DNA of 64,000 nt, taken from NCBI GenBank assembly GCA_964440115.1, contig CAYTPV010000003.1, positions 248,001 to 312,000 on the forward strand. The letters run 5' to 3'. How positions within the stretch are numbered: the stretch's first letter is position 1; each line of letters opens with the position of its first letter. The DNA is from JAEWWD01 sp964440115 (lineage in GTDB: Bacteria > Bacillota > Clostridia > Christensenellales > CAG-138). The notes below the pieces were generated by a model. It was not told the origin of the DNA. It made no database searches and saw only the letters and a program-made list of their open reading frames with translations. A program made the translations under genes and the position numbers. This document shows positions 42,310 to 50,102 of the stretch, one piece after another.

Positions 42310-43701
42310 TTAGAATTCTGTTTTCGACATTACGTACGCGGGAACTTCCGAGATAGGCAGGCGAATTTGCTGCATGGTATCGCGGTCGCGTACGGTGACG
42401 GTATCGTTCTCGAGCGTGTCGAAATCGATGGTAATGCACATGGGCGTGCCGATTTCATCCTGCCTGCGGTAGCGGCGGCCAATTGCTCCGCCGTCGTCGT
42501 AATCCACCGCGCAAACCTTGCTGAGCTTTGCGTATACATCCAGCGCCTTCTCGGAAAGCTTCTTCTGCAGCGGCAGTATGGCAGCCTTGTACGGCGCAAG
42601 CGCGGGGTGCAGGTGAAGCACAGTACGCACATCGCCGCCCTCAAGCGTTTCCTCATCATACGCGTCGCACAGGAAGGCGAGCGCCACGCGGTCCGCACCC
42701 AGCGACGGTTCGATGCAGTACGGGATGTATTTTTTCTGGTTGTCAAACGGGTCGACGTATTCGAAGTTCTCGCCGGAATGGGTTGCATGCGCCTTCAGGT
42801 CAAAATCCGTACGGTCAGCAATACCCCACAACTCGCCCCAGCCGAACGGGAACATAAACTCGATATCCGTCGTGCCCTTGGAATAGTGCGAAAGCTCTTC
42901 CTTTTCATGCTCTCTGAGCTTGATGCTTTCTTCCTTCATGCCAAGGTTCAGCAGCCAGTTTTTGCAGAAGGCCTTCCAGTATTCGTACCAGTCTAGGTCG
43001 GTGCCCGGTTCACAGAAGAATTCGAGTTCCATCTGCTCAAACTCGCGTGTACGGAATGTGAAGTTGCCCGGCGTGATCTCGTTGCGGAAGGATTTACCCA
43101 CCTGCGCGATGCCGAACGGAATCTTTTTGCGAGTGGTGCGCTGCACATTCTTGAAGTTGACGAATATGCCCTGCGCCGTCTCAGGCCTTAAATAGATTTC
43201 GGCGGAGCTGTCTTCCGTTACGCCCTGGAATGTCTTGAACATGAGATTGAACTTGCGGATGGAGGTAAAGTCCTTTTTTCCGCACTCAGGGCAGGCAATG
43301 CCTTCATCCTGAATGTATTTTTCCATCTGCGCGTTGCTCCAGCCATCCGGGCGCACATCCAGCTTATTCGTGTGCGCGTAATCCTCTATGAGCTTATCCG
43401 CGCGGAAGCGTGCTTTGCAGGCTTTGCAATCCATGAGCGGATCGGAAAATCCGCCCACGTGACCGGAGGCTACCCACGCCTGCGGATTCATCAGAATTGC
43501 CGAATCCATGCCGACATTGTAGGGGCTTTCCTGCACGAACTTGCGCCACCACGCGCGCTTGACGTTGTTTTTGAACTCCACGCCCAGCGGGCCGTAATCC
43601 CACGTGTTGGCCAATCCTCCGTAGATTTCCGAGCCCGGGAATATGAACCCGCGGTTTTTGCACAGCGCCACAATCTTTTCCATGGTCTTTTCTGCAGCCA
43701 T
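42310..43701 (-). CDS. glyS: Glycyl-tRNA synthetase, dimeric type
   Basis: A 463-residue class II synthetase charging tRNA-Gly in the cytoplasm. Motif 1 region is GSEIYGGLANTWDYGPLG. CKACKARF and CPECGKKDF form a zinc-ribbon-like insert. Motif 2 is FRNEITPGNFTFRTREFEQME and motif 3 is EPSLGADRVALAFL. A C-terminal anticodon-binding domain begins near residue 365. Length is normal for the alpha2 enzyme. AAGGAG lies 8 nt before the ATG. Expression is expected to be controlled by the T-box leader at 44045-44249, although two repeat elements lie between that leader and the gene. Confidence 0.96.
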   Translation of the reverse strand: MAAEKTMEKIVALCKNRGFIFPGSEIYGGLANTWDYGPLGVEFKNNVKRAWWRKFVQESPYNVGMDSAILMNPQAWVASGHVGGFSDPLMDCKACKARFRADKLIEDYAHTNKLDVRPDGWSNAQMEKYIQDEGIACPECGKKDFTSIRKFNLMFKTFQGVTEDSSAEIYLRPETAQGIFVNFKNVQRTTRKKIPFGIAQVGKSFRNEITPGNFTFRTREFEQMELEFFCEPGTDLDWYEYWKAFCKNWLLNLGMKEESIKLREHEKEELSHYSKGTTDIEFMFPFGWGELWGIADRTDFDLKAHATHSGENFEYVDPFDNQKKYIPYCIEPSLGADRVALAFLCDAYDEETLEGGDVRTVLHLHPALAPYKAAILPLQKKLSEKALDVYAKLSKVCAVDYDDGGAIGRRYRRQDEIGTPMCITIDFDTLENDTVTVRDRDTMQQIRLPISEVPAYVMSKTEF

Positions 43702-43740
43702 TGTTGTTCTCCTTGTATATCATCTTATTTTGTTACGTAT

Positions 43741-43870
43741 CAAGCATTCGAAGGGGGCGCCGCCCCCTTCACCCCTGCCAACTATCATAGGATCATCCGC
43801 GTCGGGGGACGCCGCGGATGCTAGGCCTGCGGGCCGTCGCCTTTGGAAACCCGTAGCAAAGCGACTTCGT
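43741..43870. repeat. R-II-type hairpins in the glyS leader
   Basis: GAAGGGGGC/GCCCCCTTC, CCGCG...CGCGG, and AAAGCGAC/GTCGCTTT hairpins with R-II linkers (GGAAACCC). Lies 40 nt upstream of the glyS start. Confidence 0.6.
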
Positions 43871-43892
43871 CGCTTTTGGGGAAATTACAAAA

Positions 43893-44046
43893 GAGGCTTT
43901 CAATCCGTCATATTGCGGCGGCATGTACGGCGCAATATGACACCTTGAAGCGTAAGCTGACGCGACAGGCTTCCTGCGAAGCAGGAACCCGAGCGGCAGC
44001 TTGCGCGGTGAGCCTCGCCGAAGTGCCGAACGGCACTTTGGCGAAA
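43893..44046 (+). repeat. R-III structured element between the T-box and glyS
   Basis: Starts GAGGCTTTCAATCC. Stem 1 is GTCATATTGC/GCAATATGAC with loop GGCGGCATGTACGG. Then ACACCTTGAA, stem 2 GCGTAAGCTG/CAGCTTGCGC enclosing CGCGACAGG and CCGAGCGG around TTCCTGC-gaa-GCAGGAA, and stem 3 CGCCGAAGTGCC/GGCACTTTGGCG. Compared with 54227 and 41812, stem bases change in pairs while GGCATGTACGG, GCGACAG, CCGAGC and ACACCTT stay. It is antisense to the glyS transcript. Confidence 0.8.
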
Positions 44047-44249
44047 TAAAAAAATGCCGCCATCCCTTCAATAAAGGGACGGGGCACTGCCCGCGGTTCC
44101 ACCCTTTTTGGCGAAAATTGCTTTCCGCCCGCCTTCGTTCACAATCGGCTCCGGGCTGCCAGGCGCGTAATCATGCCGCCGGGCTTGCACCATCCCCCGG
44201 TTCGCTAAGGCTGCGTACGCGCGTACTCCCATCTGTGCCGTATTCTTCT
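44045..44249 (-). ncRNA. T-box riboswitch, probably glycine-specific
   Basis: The reverse strand carries the T-box sequence AGGGTGGAACCGCGG (about 44090-44105) followed by the terminator CCGTCCCTT-tattg-AAGGGATGG and T7. Upstream are the stem I elements GGGAGTA and the distal loop GGGGATGGTGCAAGCC-like segment. GGC in CCTGGCAG is a plausible specifier, which agrees with glyS as the target. Uncharged tRNA-Gly binding should stabilise the antiterminator. The terminator ends 343 nt ahead of the glyS start, an unusually long distance filled by an R-III and a half R-II unit. Confidence 0.88.
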
Positions 44250-44255
44250 GCTAGT

Positions 44256-44284
44256 AGTATGCGAAATGCGGGCCGGTTTGTCAA
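44256..44284 (-). promoter_or_regulatory. Promoter of the T-box/glyS transcript
   Basis: On the reverse strand TTGACA, 17-nt spacer, CATACT. A near-consensus promoter immediately ahead of the T-box stem I. Confidence 0.75.
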
Positions 44285-44498
44285 CAGAAAAACGGCATGA
44301 AGCAAACTTTCGGATACATTTTGTTCAAATATCGGCCAGAAATCGTCGAAACAGCCGATAGAAATTGAAGAATATATGAATAGGAAATAAACAAATTTGC
44401 AATCCATTGCCTGCTGTCGAAAAAAAAGATAGAATAGGGTTGAAAAGTACGCTGCCCGGGATTTTCCCGTGCGGCGCACGCATACAACGGGAGGATTC

Positions 44499-45680
44499 AT
44501 GGATATACGCAGGCGAAAGCGCAGAAACCGCTTACAGTATACGCTGTACCGCATGGCACAGAGGACTGCCCTTGTTTTTAAGAGGATGGGCAGCGCCTTC
44601 TCCGCTTTGCGTCCCGCCGGGCGTGTAATCGTATTTGGCATTGGCGCGGTGATCATCGGCGGGTTTGCGCTGCTGATCGTAAAGCCGGGTAAGAGCAAAC
44701 AGACCATTACGCCGCCGCAAGGCTCCGTCGTGCTGCGCAACGGAAGCGTGGGAACGGAAAGCAACACTGTGCTGGAGCTTCCCGCCGCCACTGCCACGCC
44801 ATCCCCCACACCCGTTCCTACCCCCACGCCCGATCCTTCCCTTTATGAAGGCGTTGCGGACAGCGAAAAAGTAGAAGAATTACAGACACGATTGATGGAT
44901 CTTGGGTATCTTGATCTGGACGAACCCACGCAGCATTTCGGTCCCGCCACAAAGGACGCCGTACAGCGCTTCCAGCGCCAGCATGAGCTGCAGCAGGACG
45001 GCATCGCCGGCGCGGATACTCTTGCACTCATATTTTCAGACCAGGCAAAGAAATACACGCTGTTGGAAGGCACGCGGGGCACTGACGTGGATAACTTCCA
45101 GCGCCAGTTGAAATCGCTCGGTTATCTTTCGAAAATCACGGGCTATTACGGCACGGAAACCGTCGACGCCGTCAAAGCGTTCCAGAAGGAAAACGGGCTG
45201 CACGCGGATGGCAAAGCCGGTCAGCAGACATTCGATATGATCAACTCCGACGATGCCAAGCAGAGCCCCACGCTCGCTAAGGAAGCGCGGCGCAAAGCTA
45301 ACATTACCACCATGATCGCGACCGCCAAGGAACAGCTTGGCGATAAGTACATACTCGGCAACGAAGGCCCCAACACGTTTGACTGCTCCGGTCTTGTGTA
45401 CTATTGCCTCAAAGAGGCAGGTTCCAACCGCCGCAGGCTCAACGCCGCAGGTTACAGCAAGGTCAGCGATTGGCAGAATATTTCGAGCATGAGCCAGCTC
45501 AAGGCAGGCGATCTGATATTCTTCTACAACAACGCTCGCTCCAAGGTCGGCCATGTCGCCATTTATATCGGTAACGGAATGATGGTAGACGCATCCTCCA
45601 GCAACGGCAAGGTAGTGAAACGTTCGGCCACCACCTCTTACTGGAAGAGCCACTTTGTCAACGCAAGGAGGCCGTGGTAA
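44499..45680 (+). CDS. NlpC/P60 cell-wall hydrolase with two peptidoglycan-binding domains
   Basis: A 393-residue membrane-anchored enzyme. A basic N-terminus and one membrane helix (VIVFGIGAVIIGGFALLIV, about 43-61) are followed by a Pro/Thr linker, two PG_binding_1 domains (about 122-180 and 190-250, each with G-L-x-x-D-G and TFD-I), and a C-terminal NlpC/P60 domain. Its catalytic C296 is in NTFDCSGLVYYC and H352 is in KVGHVAIYIG. It should cut the D-Glu to diaminopimelate bond of stem peptides. The ATG at 44499 has GGGAGG 4-5 nt upstream. A hairpin (GCCGTGG/CCACGGC) overlaps the stop. Confidence 0.92.
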   Translation: MDIRRRKRRNRLQYTLYRMAQRTALVFKRMGSAFSALRPAGRVIVFGIGAVIIGGFALLIVKPGKSKQTITPPQGSVVLRNGSVGTESNTVLELPAATATPSPTPVPTPTPDPSLYEGVADSEKVEELQTRLMDLGYLDLDEPTQHFGPATKDAVQRFQRQHELQQDGIAGADTLALIFSDQAKKYTLLEGTRGTDVDNFQRQLKSLGYLSKITGYYGTETVDAVKAFQKENGLHADGKAGQQTFDMINSDDAKQSPTLAKEARRKANITTMIATAKEQLGDKYILGNEGPNTFDCSGLVYYCLKEAGSNRRRLNAAGYSKVSDWQNISSMSQLKAGDLIFFYNNARSKVGHVAIYIGNGMMVDASSSNGKVVKRSATTSYWKSHFVNARRPW

Positions 45681-45716
45681 ACCACGGCGCGCTGCCCATC
45701 CGTGGGAAGGCAAAGC

Positions 45717-46577
45717 ATGCGCAACATCGCATTCATAGGCACAGGTATCATGGGCGCGGCCATGGCGGGTCATCTGATGAACGCCGGGTACGCGCTCAGG
45801 GTGTTTAACCGCACCAAAGAAAAGGCGCAGCCGCTGATAGAGCGCGGCGCAATCTGGCGGGACACTCCTGCGGACTGCGTGCGCGATGCAGACGCCTGCA
45901 TCACCGTCATAGGTACTCCTCATGACGTTGAGGAAGTGTACTTCGGCCCCGACGGGATATTGCAGGGGGCCAGAGCGGGCGCATACCTCATCGATATGAC
46001 GACAAGCAGCCCCAAGCTTGCACAGCGCATATACGAGTCCGCGCGGCAGCGATCTGTTTTCAGCCTGGATGCGCCGGTATCCGGCGGCGATATGGGTGCG
46101 AAGAACGCCACGCTTTCCATTATGGTCGGCGGCGATGAGGCTGCGTTTACTGCCTGCCGGGAATTGTTTGCCTGTATGGGCAAAACTGTAACGCTTGCGG
46201 GAGGACCCGGCGCGGGGCAGCACACCAAAATGGCCAATCAAATCGTGATCTCGGGCACCATCGCGGGGGTTGCGGAGGCAATTGTCTACGCGAAGGCCAT
46301 GGGCCTATCGCCCGAGACGGTGCTATCCTGCATCAGCGGCGGCGCGGCAGACAGCTTTCAGCTGCGCTCCAACGGGCCCAAGATGATTGCGGGTGATTAC
46401 GCGCCCGGCTTTTATATCAAGCATTTCCTCAAGGATATGGGGATTGCGCTTAACGAAGCGGAACAGCGTGAGCTTTCGCTTGAAGTACTCAGCAAGGTTG
46501 AGAGCATGTACAGCGAACTGCGCGATAAAGGGTTGGAAAACCTTGGCACACAGGCGCTGATCAGGTATTATGAATAA
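45717..46577 (+). CDS. Beta-hydroxyacid dehydrogenase, 3-hydroxyisobutyrate dehydrogenase family
   Basis: A 286-residue NAD(P)-dependent oxidoreductase. The Rossmann motif is GTGIMGAAMAGHL (8-20), the substrate loop is DAPVSGG (118-124) and the catalytic lysine is K171 in GAGQHTKMANQ. Family members reduce or oxidise small beta-hydroxyacids such as glyoxylate/glycolate, tartronate semialdehyde or 3-hydroxyisobutyrate; the substrate here is not clear. The ATG at 45717 has GGGAAGG upstream. It lies 36 nt after the NlpC/P60 gene. Confidence 0.9.
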   Translation: MRNIAFIGTGIMGAAMAGHLMNAGYALRVFNRTKEKAQPLIERGAIWRDTPADCVRDADACITVIGTPHDVEEVYFGPDGILQGARAGAYLIDMTTSSPKLAQRIYESARQRSVFSLDAPVSGGDMGAKNATLSIMVGGDEAAFTACRELFACMGKTVTLAGGPGAGQHTKMANQIVISGTIAGVAEAIVYAKAMGLSPETVLSCISGGAADSFQLRSNGPKMIAGDYAPGFYIKHFLKDMGIALNEAEQRELSLEVLSKVESMYSELRDKGLENLGTQALIRYYE

Positions 46578-46643
46578 GTCCGACGACGCGCGGGTATGCT
46601 TCGCATGCAGCGCATGCCGGTTAAGCAAGGGGGAACATTCCAC

Positions 46644-48497
46644 ATGAGAACAGTCCGAAGAAGGAGACAAAGCAGACGCCACCGTACCGTCCGATGGGGA
46701 CGGTTTCTGCTGTTTTTGATCATCGTGCTGGCGATAGCTGCGGCATCGCTGCTGCTGATACACTTTTTAGGCAACGGCGAAAGCCCTATCAAAGACATAC
46801 TGCCCAGCATGAAGCCGCAGGGGTCGCCGTCGGCATCTGAGCCAACGCCGTCGCCATCGCCAACGCCCATCCCGACACTCGCGCCGGATCTCACCATTGA
46901 GCCGGTACCTGAAGCCAACCCGGATAATTTCGGCTTCAAGACCAGCCTGCTGATCAACGGCGAAGAGGCCAGCACGTTTGAGCGCGGCGAGGATATGCGT
47001 TTTGGCGGATACAAGGATTACACCGCCATCCCCGGCGTACTGACATTTGCGGGCAACAATTACCGCAACGGCTTCACCTACGGCACGCAGGACGTCGCCA
47101 ACAAGAAGCTGACGCGCATATGGGAAAAGGATATCGGCAGCCTTTCCACCGAGACAATGGGAACATGGACGGGCACCGGCTGGACAGGCATGCCCATACT
47201 TGTCGAGTGGCCTGCCGAGACCCGCAAAATACTCGGCATCGCCGACGAATTCAAGAATAAGGAAGGCTTTGTGGAAGCCATTTATCCGACGATGGACGGC
47301 CACATCTATTTTCTCGATCTTGAAACCGGCAAGCCCACGCGCGAGCCTATCAACATAGGCGTCGTCACCAAGGGCACCGCGTCGCTCGATCCGCGCGGAT
47401 ATCCTCTGCTGATCACAGGACAGGGTATCCCCAGCACGCAGGACGGCAAATCCGGCTCGTGGTTCCGCATCATCGATCTGATACAGAACAAGGTGATCTG
47501 GAGCTTCGGCGGCACCGATCCGTTCTCTTACCGCGGCTGGCAGGCGTATGACAGCAGCTCGCTTATCAACGCCGCCACGGATACACTCATACAGCCCGGC
47601 GAGAACGGCGTGCTCTATACCATTAAATTGAACACTAAATTCGACGCGGCGGCGGGAACTGTTTCCGTCGATCCCGGTCCGGTGCAGAAATACCGCTACA
47701 AAGGCGACGGCTACGGCTTTGCCGAAGAAAGCAACAAGCGCTGGGTCGGCATTGAGAACTCCGTCGCGACATTCCACAACTTCGTGTTCTTCACCGATAA
47801 CGGCGGCAGACTGCAGTGTGTAGATCTCAACACACTCAAGCTGCAGTACGTGGTGGATGTGACGGACGACAGCGATACGTCCATCGTCATTGAAGAAGAC
47901 GTCGCCAACAACACCTTCTACCTGTATACCGCCAACGAGGTGGATAAGCAGAAGGGCGCGGCAGATTCCGGCAAGGGCAAGAGCTATCACCGCAAAATCG
48001 ACGGCCGCACCGGCAAGATCATATGGCAGAAGGAATGGGACGCCAGCTATGGCGGCACCTCCAGCAACGGCGGCACACTGACCACGCCGCATGTCGGCCA
48101 CGGTAATATCAGCGACCTTGTGATTTACAACGCCACGCTGGTGCCCGTGACCTATACCAACGCAGAAGGCGAAACCAAGCAGGGCTACGGCGGAAGGCTC
48201 ATCGCCTACGATAAGAAGACCGGTGAAGAAGTGTGGCGCTATGAACAATACTCCGATTACTGGAGCTCGCCCGTTGTGATATACGATAAGGATGAGAACG
48301 CGTACATCCTGCAGGGCGACCGTAACGGCATGCTGCGCATGCACGACGCGCGCACCGGCAAGGTGCTCACCGAAGTGGATATGGGTTCGCGCATGGAAAG
48401 CACGCCGTCCGTGTTCGGGGATTATCTGGTCGTAGGCACGCGCGGCGTGAAAGGCTCGGGCGAAAGCCAGAAAATTATCGGAGTGAAGATAGGGTAG
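46644..48497 (+). CDS. Membrane-anchored PQQ-like beta-propeller protein
   Basis: A 617-residue protein. An Arg-rich N-terminus and one membrane helix (FLLFLIIVLAIAAASLLLIHFL) are followed by a Pro/Ser/Thr linker (about 55-80) and an extracellular domain of about 530 residues. That domain has repeated propeller blades of PQQ type, visible as GGRLQCVDLNTLKLQYVVD, KIDGRTGKIIWQKEWD, LIAYDKKTGEEVWRYE and GMLRMHDARTGKVL. No enzyme residues are evident, so it is more likely a surface scaffold or binding protein than a dehydrogenase. The ATG at 46644 follows AAGGGGG. A long antisense frame across it is a codon-usage shadow. Confidence 0.85.
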   Translation: MRTVRRRRQSRRHRTVRWGRFLLFLIIVLAIAAASLLLIHFLGNGESPIKDILPSMKPQGSPSASEPTPSPSPTPIPTLAPDLTIEPVPEANPDNFGFKTSLLINGEEASTFERGEDMRFGGYKDYTAIPGVLTFAGNNYRNGFTYGTQDVANKKLTRIWEKDIGSLSTETMGTWTGTGWTGMPILVEWPAETRKILGIADEFKNKEGFVEAIYPTMDGHIYFLDLETGKPTREPINIGVVTKGTASLDPRGYPLLITGQGIPSTQDGKSGSWFRIIDLIQNKVIWSFGGTDPFSYRGWQAYDSSSLINAATDTLIQPGENGVLYTIKLNTKFDAAAGTVSVDPGPVQKYRYKGDGYGFAEESNKRWVGIENSVATFHNFVFFTDNGGRLQCVDLNTLKLQYVVDVTDDSDTSIVIEEDVANNTFYLYTANEVDKQKGAADSGKGKSYHRKIDGRTGKIIWQKEWDASYGGTSSNGGTLTTPHVGHGNISDLVIYNATLVPVTYTNAEGETKQGYGGRLIAYDKKTGEEVWRYEQYSDYWSSPVVIYDKDENAYILQGDRNGMLRMHDARTGKVLTEVDMGSRMESTPSVFGDYLVVGTRGVKGSGESQKIIGVKIG

Positions 48498-48498
48498 G

Positions 48499-48562
48499 GT
48501 ATTACATTGGGGGCTCCGCCCCCATACCCCCGCCCAAGGGACATGTCCCTTGGGAAACCCCA
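48499..48562. repeat. Half R-II element running into R-I copy A
   Basis: TTGGGGGC/GCCCCCA and CCCAAGGGACA/TGTCCCTTGGG stems followed by AAACCCC, then directly by R-I. It shows that the two families can be joined. Confidence 0.7.
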
Positions 48563-48570
48563 AATATGCA

Positions 48571-48797
48571 GCGCCAATGCGATAAATCACATTGGCGCCA
48601 AGATTATTGACAAACCCTTCATGGGAGCGCGGGGGAGTAGCATACACCCACATTAAATCCAATTTGACGACATGTGCGTCAAATTGGAGGAAAAAATACC
48701 GCCATGAGCGGTATTTTAACCCACAGAAAACCATCAACAAAGTCCATAGGACTTTGTTGATGGCCTGAGCGCCACCGCGTTTCGTCGCGGTGGCGCT
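48571..48797 (+). repeat. R-I hairpin-array element, copy A
   Basis: GCGCCAATG/CATTGGCGC; GACAAACCC; CCAATTTGACG/CGTCAAATTGG; AAAATACCGC-catga-GCGGTATTTT; linker AACCCACAGAAAACC; CCATCAACAAAGTCC-ata-GGACTTTGTTGATGG; AGCGCCACCGCG/CGCGGTGGCGCT. Same order and linker as copy B, stems changed in pairs. Confidence 0.85.
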
Positions 48798-48848
48798 TGG
48801 TTTTATACGGTCACTTGATGCTTTATCATTGACCCGGTTATTGGAGAG

Positions 48849-48872
48849 TGTGATATAATGATGGATATCACA
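48849..48872 (+). promoter_or_regulatory. Operator-like palindrome over the -10 of the EamA gene
   Basis: TGTGATAT and ATATCACA are perfect 8-bp arms with an 8-nt spacer. The -10 TATAAT (48854-48859) straddles the left arm, and TTGACC lies upstream. A repressor bound here would block the promoter. Confidence 0.6.
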
Positions 48873-48896
48873 TCTTAATTTCATAGGAGGCTGGAA

Positions 48897-49820
48897 ATGA
48901 AACCATCATCAAGCACCCTCCTGATACTATGCGTACTGTTCTGGAGCGGCAATTACGTTTTAGGGCGGGTTGTTGTGGCTACGATACCGCCGATCACTTT
49001 GACTTACTTGCGCTGGTTGGGAGCTTTTTTGATATTCCTTGCGTTTACCTGGAAGGAATTTAAGGAACATCTGCCTGTTTTAAAGGAGAAGTTCTGGCTT
49101 TTTGTATTGCTGGGCATCGCCGGAATGATGGGCTACAATATATTCCAATACCTTTCGGTAAAATACACGACCGCCATCAACGCGAGCATCATCAATTCTT
49201 CTACGCCCATGCTGACCGCAGTCGCCGCATATATTTTCCTGCACGAGAAATTGAACCTGAGAAAGGTGGGCGGCATATTGCTGGCCTTTTTCGGGGTTCT
49301 GACAATTATTACGGACAGCCACTGGCTGCGGATATTTACAAATCCCGTCAATATGGGCGACGCCATGATGCTCATCGCCATCTCACTGAACACGGTGTAT
49401 TACATTGTGCTCAGAAAAAAGGGAAAGACCGTTCCGCCTTACACGCTCTTTTTATATACGGCGTTGGGTGCTTTGGCCGTCTGCTGGCCCTTGCCCCTGC
49501 TGGAGAATTATGTGGGCGGCCTGTCCTGGGTAGGCGAATTACGGTATTATCATGTTCTTAGTTACCTGTACTTCGCCATATTCCCGTCCATACTATCGAT
49601 GCTCTTTTTCAACAAAGCCATTTTGGATATGGGACCGGTGAAGACATCCATCTATTCCAATCTGGGCATTGTGTTTACTTCGATTTTGGGCATTGTATTT
49701 TTGCATGAAAAGCTGCTTGTTTCGCATCTGCTGGGTGGACTCTTCATCGTTTGCGGCGTATACCTTACCAACAGGAACGGACGAACAGACAAGCTTGGTA
49801 TACCAGCTCAGAAGGAGTAG
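48897..49820 (+). CDS. EamA/DMT-superfamily transporter
   Basis: A 307-residue membrane protein with ten predicted helices in two EamA repeats. The repeat ends LTLRWLGAFLIFL-like LTYLRWLGAFLIFL and ILGIVFLHEKLLVSHLLGG are typical. Members export amino acids or metabolites; the substrate is unknown. AGGAGG lies 7 nt before the ATG. A palindrome overlaps the promoter, so expression is probably repressed under some condition. R-I elements flank the gene on both sides. Confidence 0.9.
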   Translation: MKPSSSTLLILCVLFWSGNYVLGRVVVATIPPITLTYLRWLGAFLIFLAFTWKEFKEHLPVLKEKFWLFVLLGIAGMMGYNIFQYLSVKYTTAINASIINSSTPMLTAVAAYIFLHEKLNLRKVGGILLAFFGVLTIITDSHWLRIFTNPVNMGDAMMLIAISLNTVYYIVLRKKGKTVPPYTLFLYTALGALAVCWPLPLLENYVGGLSWVGELRYYHVLSYLYFAIFPSILSMLFFNKAILDMGPVKTSIYSNLGIVFTSILGIVFLHEKLLVSHLLGGLFIVCGVYLTNRNGRTDKLGIPAQKE

Positions 49821-49870
49821 AAGGTTGTACAGCGGGATGGAACCTAATCCATACGTGTTTATGTTTGCAG

Positions 49871-50098
49871 AGCCAATATGATTATCGCATTGGCACTTCA
49901 GAGTGTCGACAAACCCTCTATATGGGGTGTGGGGGGATTCGAAAATCCCCCACTTTCAATCCGATTTGACGACATGCGCGTCAAATCGGTGAAAAAATGC
50001 AGCCATGAGCTGCATTTTAACCCACAGGAAACCCATCGGGAAAGTCCAAAGGACTTTCCCGATGGCCTACAGCGCCAATGTGAAATCACATTGGCGCT
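49871..50098 (+). repeat. R-I hairpin-array element, copy B
   Basis: AGCCAATATG/CGCATTGGC; GACAAACCC; GGGGGATT-cga-AAATCCCCC; CCGATTTGACG/CGTCAAATCGG; AAAATGCAGC-catga-GCTGCATTTT; linker AACCCACAGGAAACC; CCATCGGGAAAGTCC-aaa-GGACTTTCCCGATGG; AGCGCCAATGTG/CACATTGGCGCT. It reaches to 4 nt from the stop of the convergent GNAT gene and may terminate both genes. Confidence 0.85.
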
Positions 50099-50102
50099 TA
50101 TA

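Noticed and set aside
45036..46241. 401-codon reverse frame
   Set aside because: Overlaps two well-supported forward genes (NlpC/P60 and dehydrogenase) and has no recognisable domain.
46767..48884. 705-codon open frame on the reverse strand
   Set aside because: It lies antisense to the PQQ-like propeller gene, has no family motif and no ribosome binding site; it is a codon-usage shadow.
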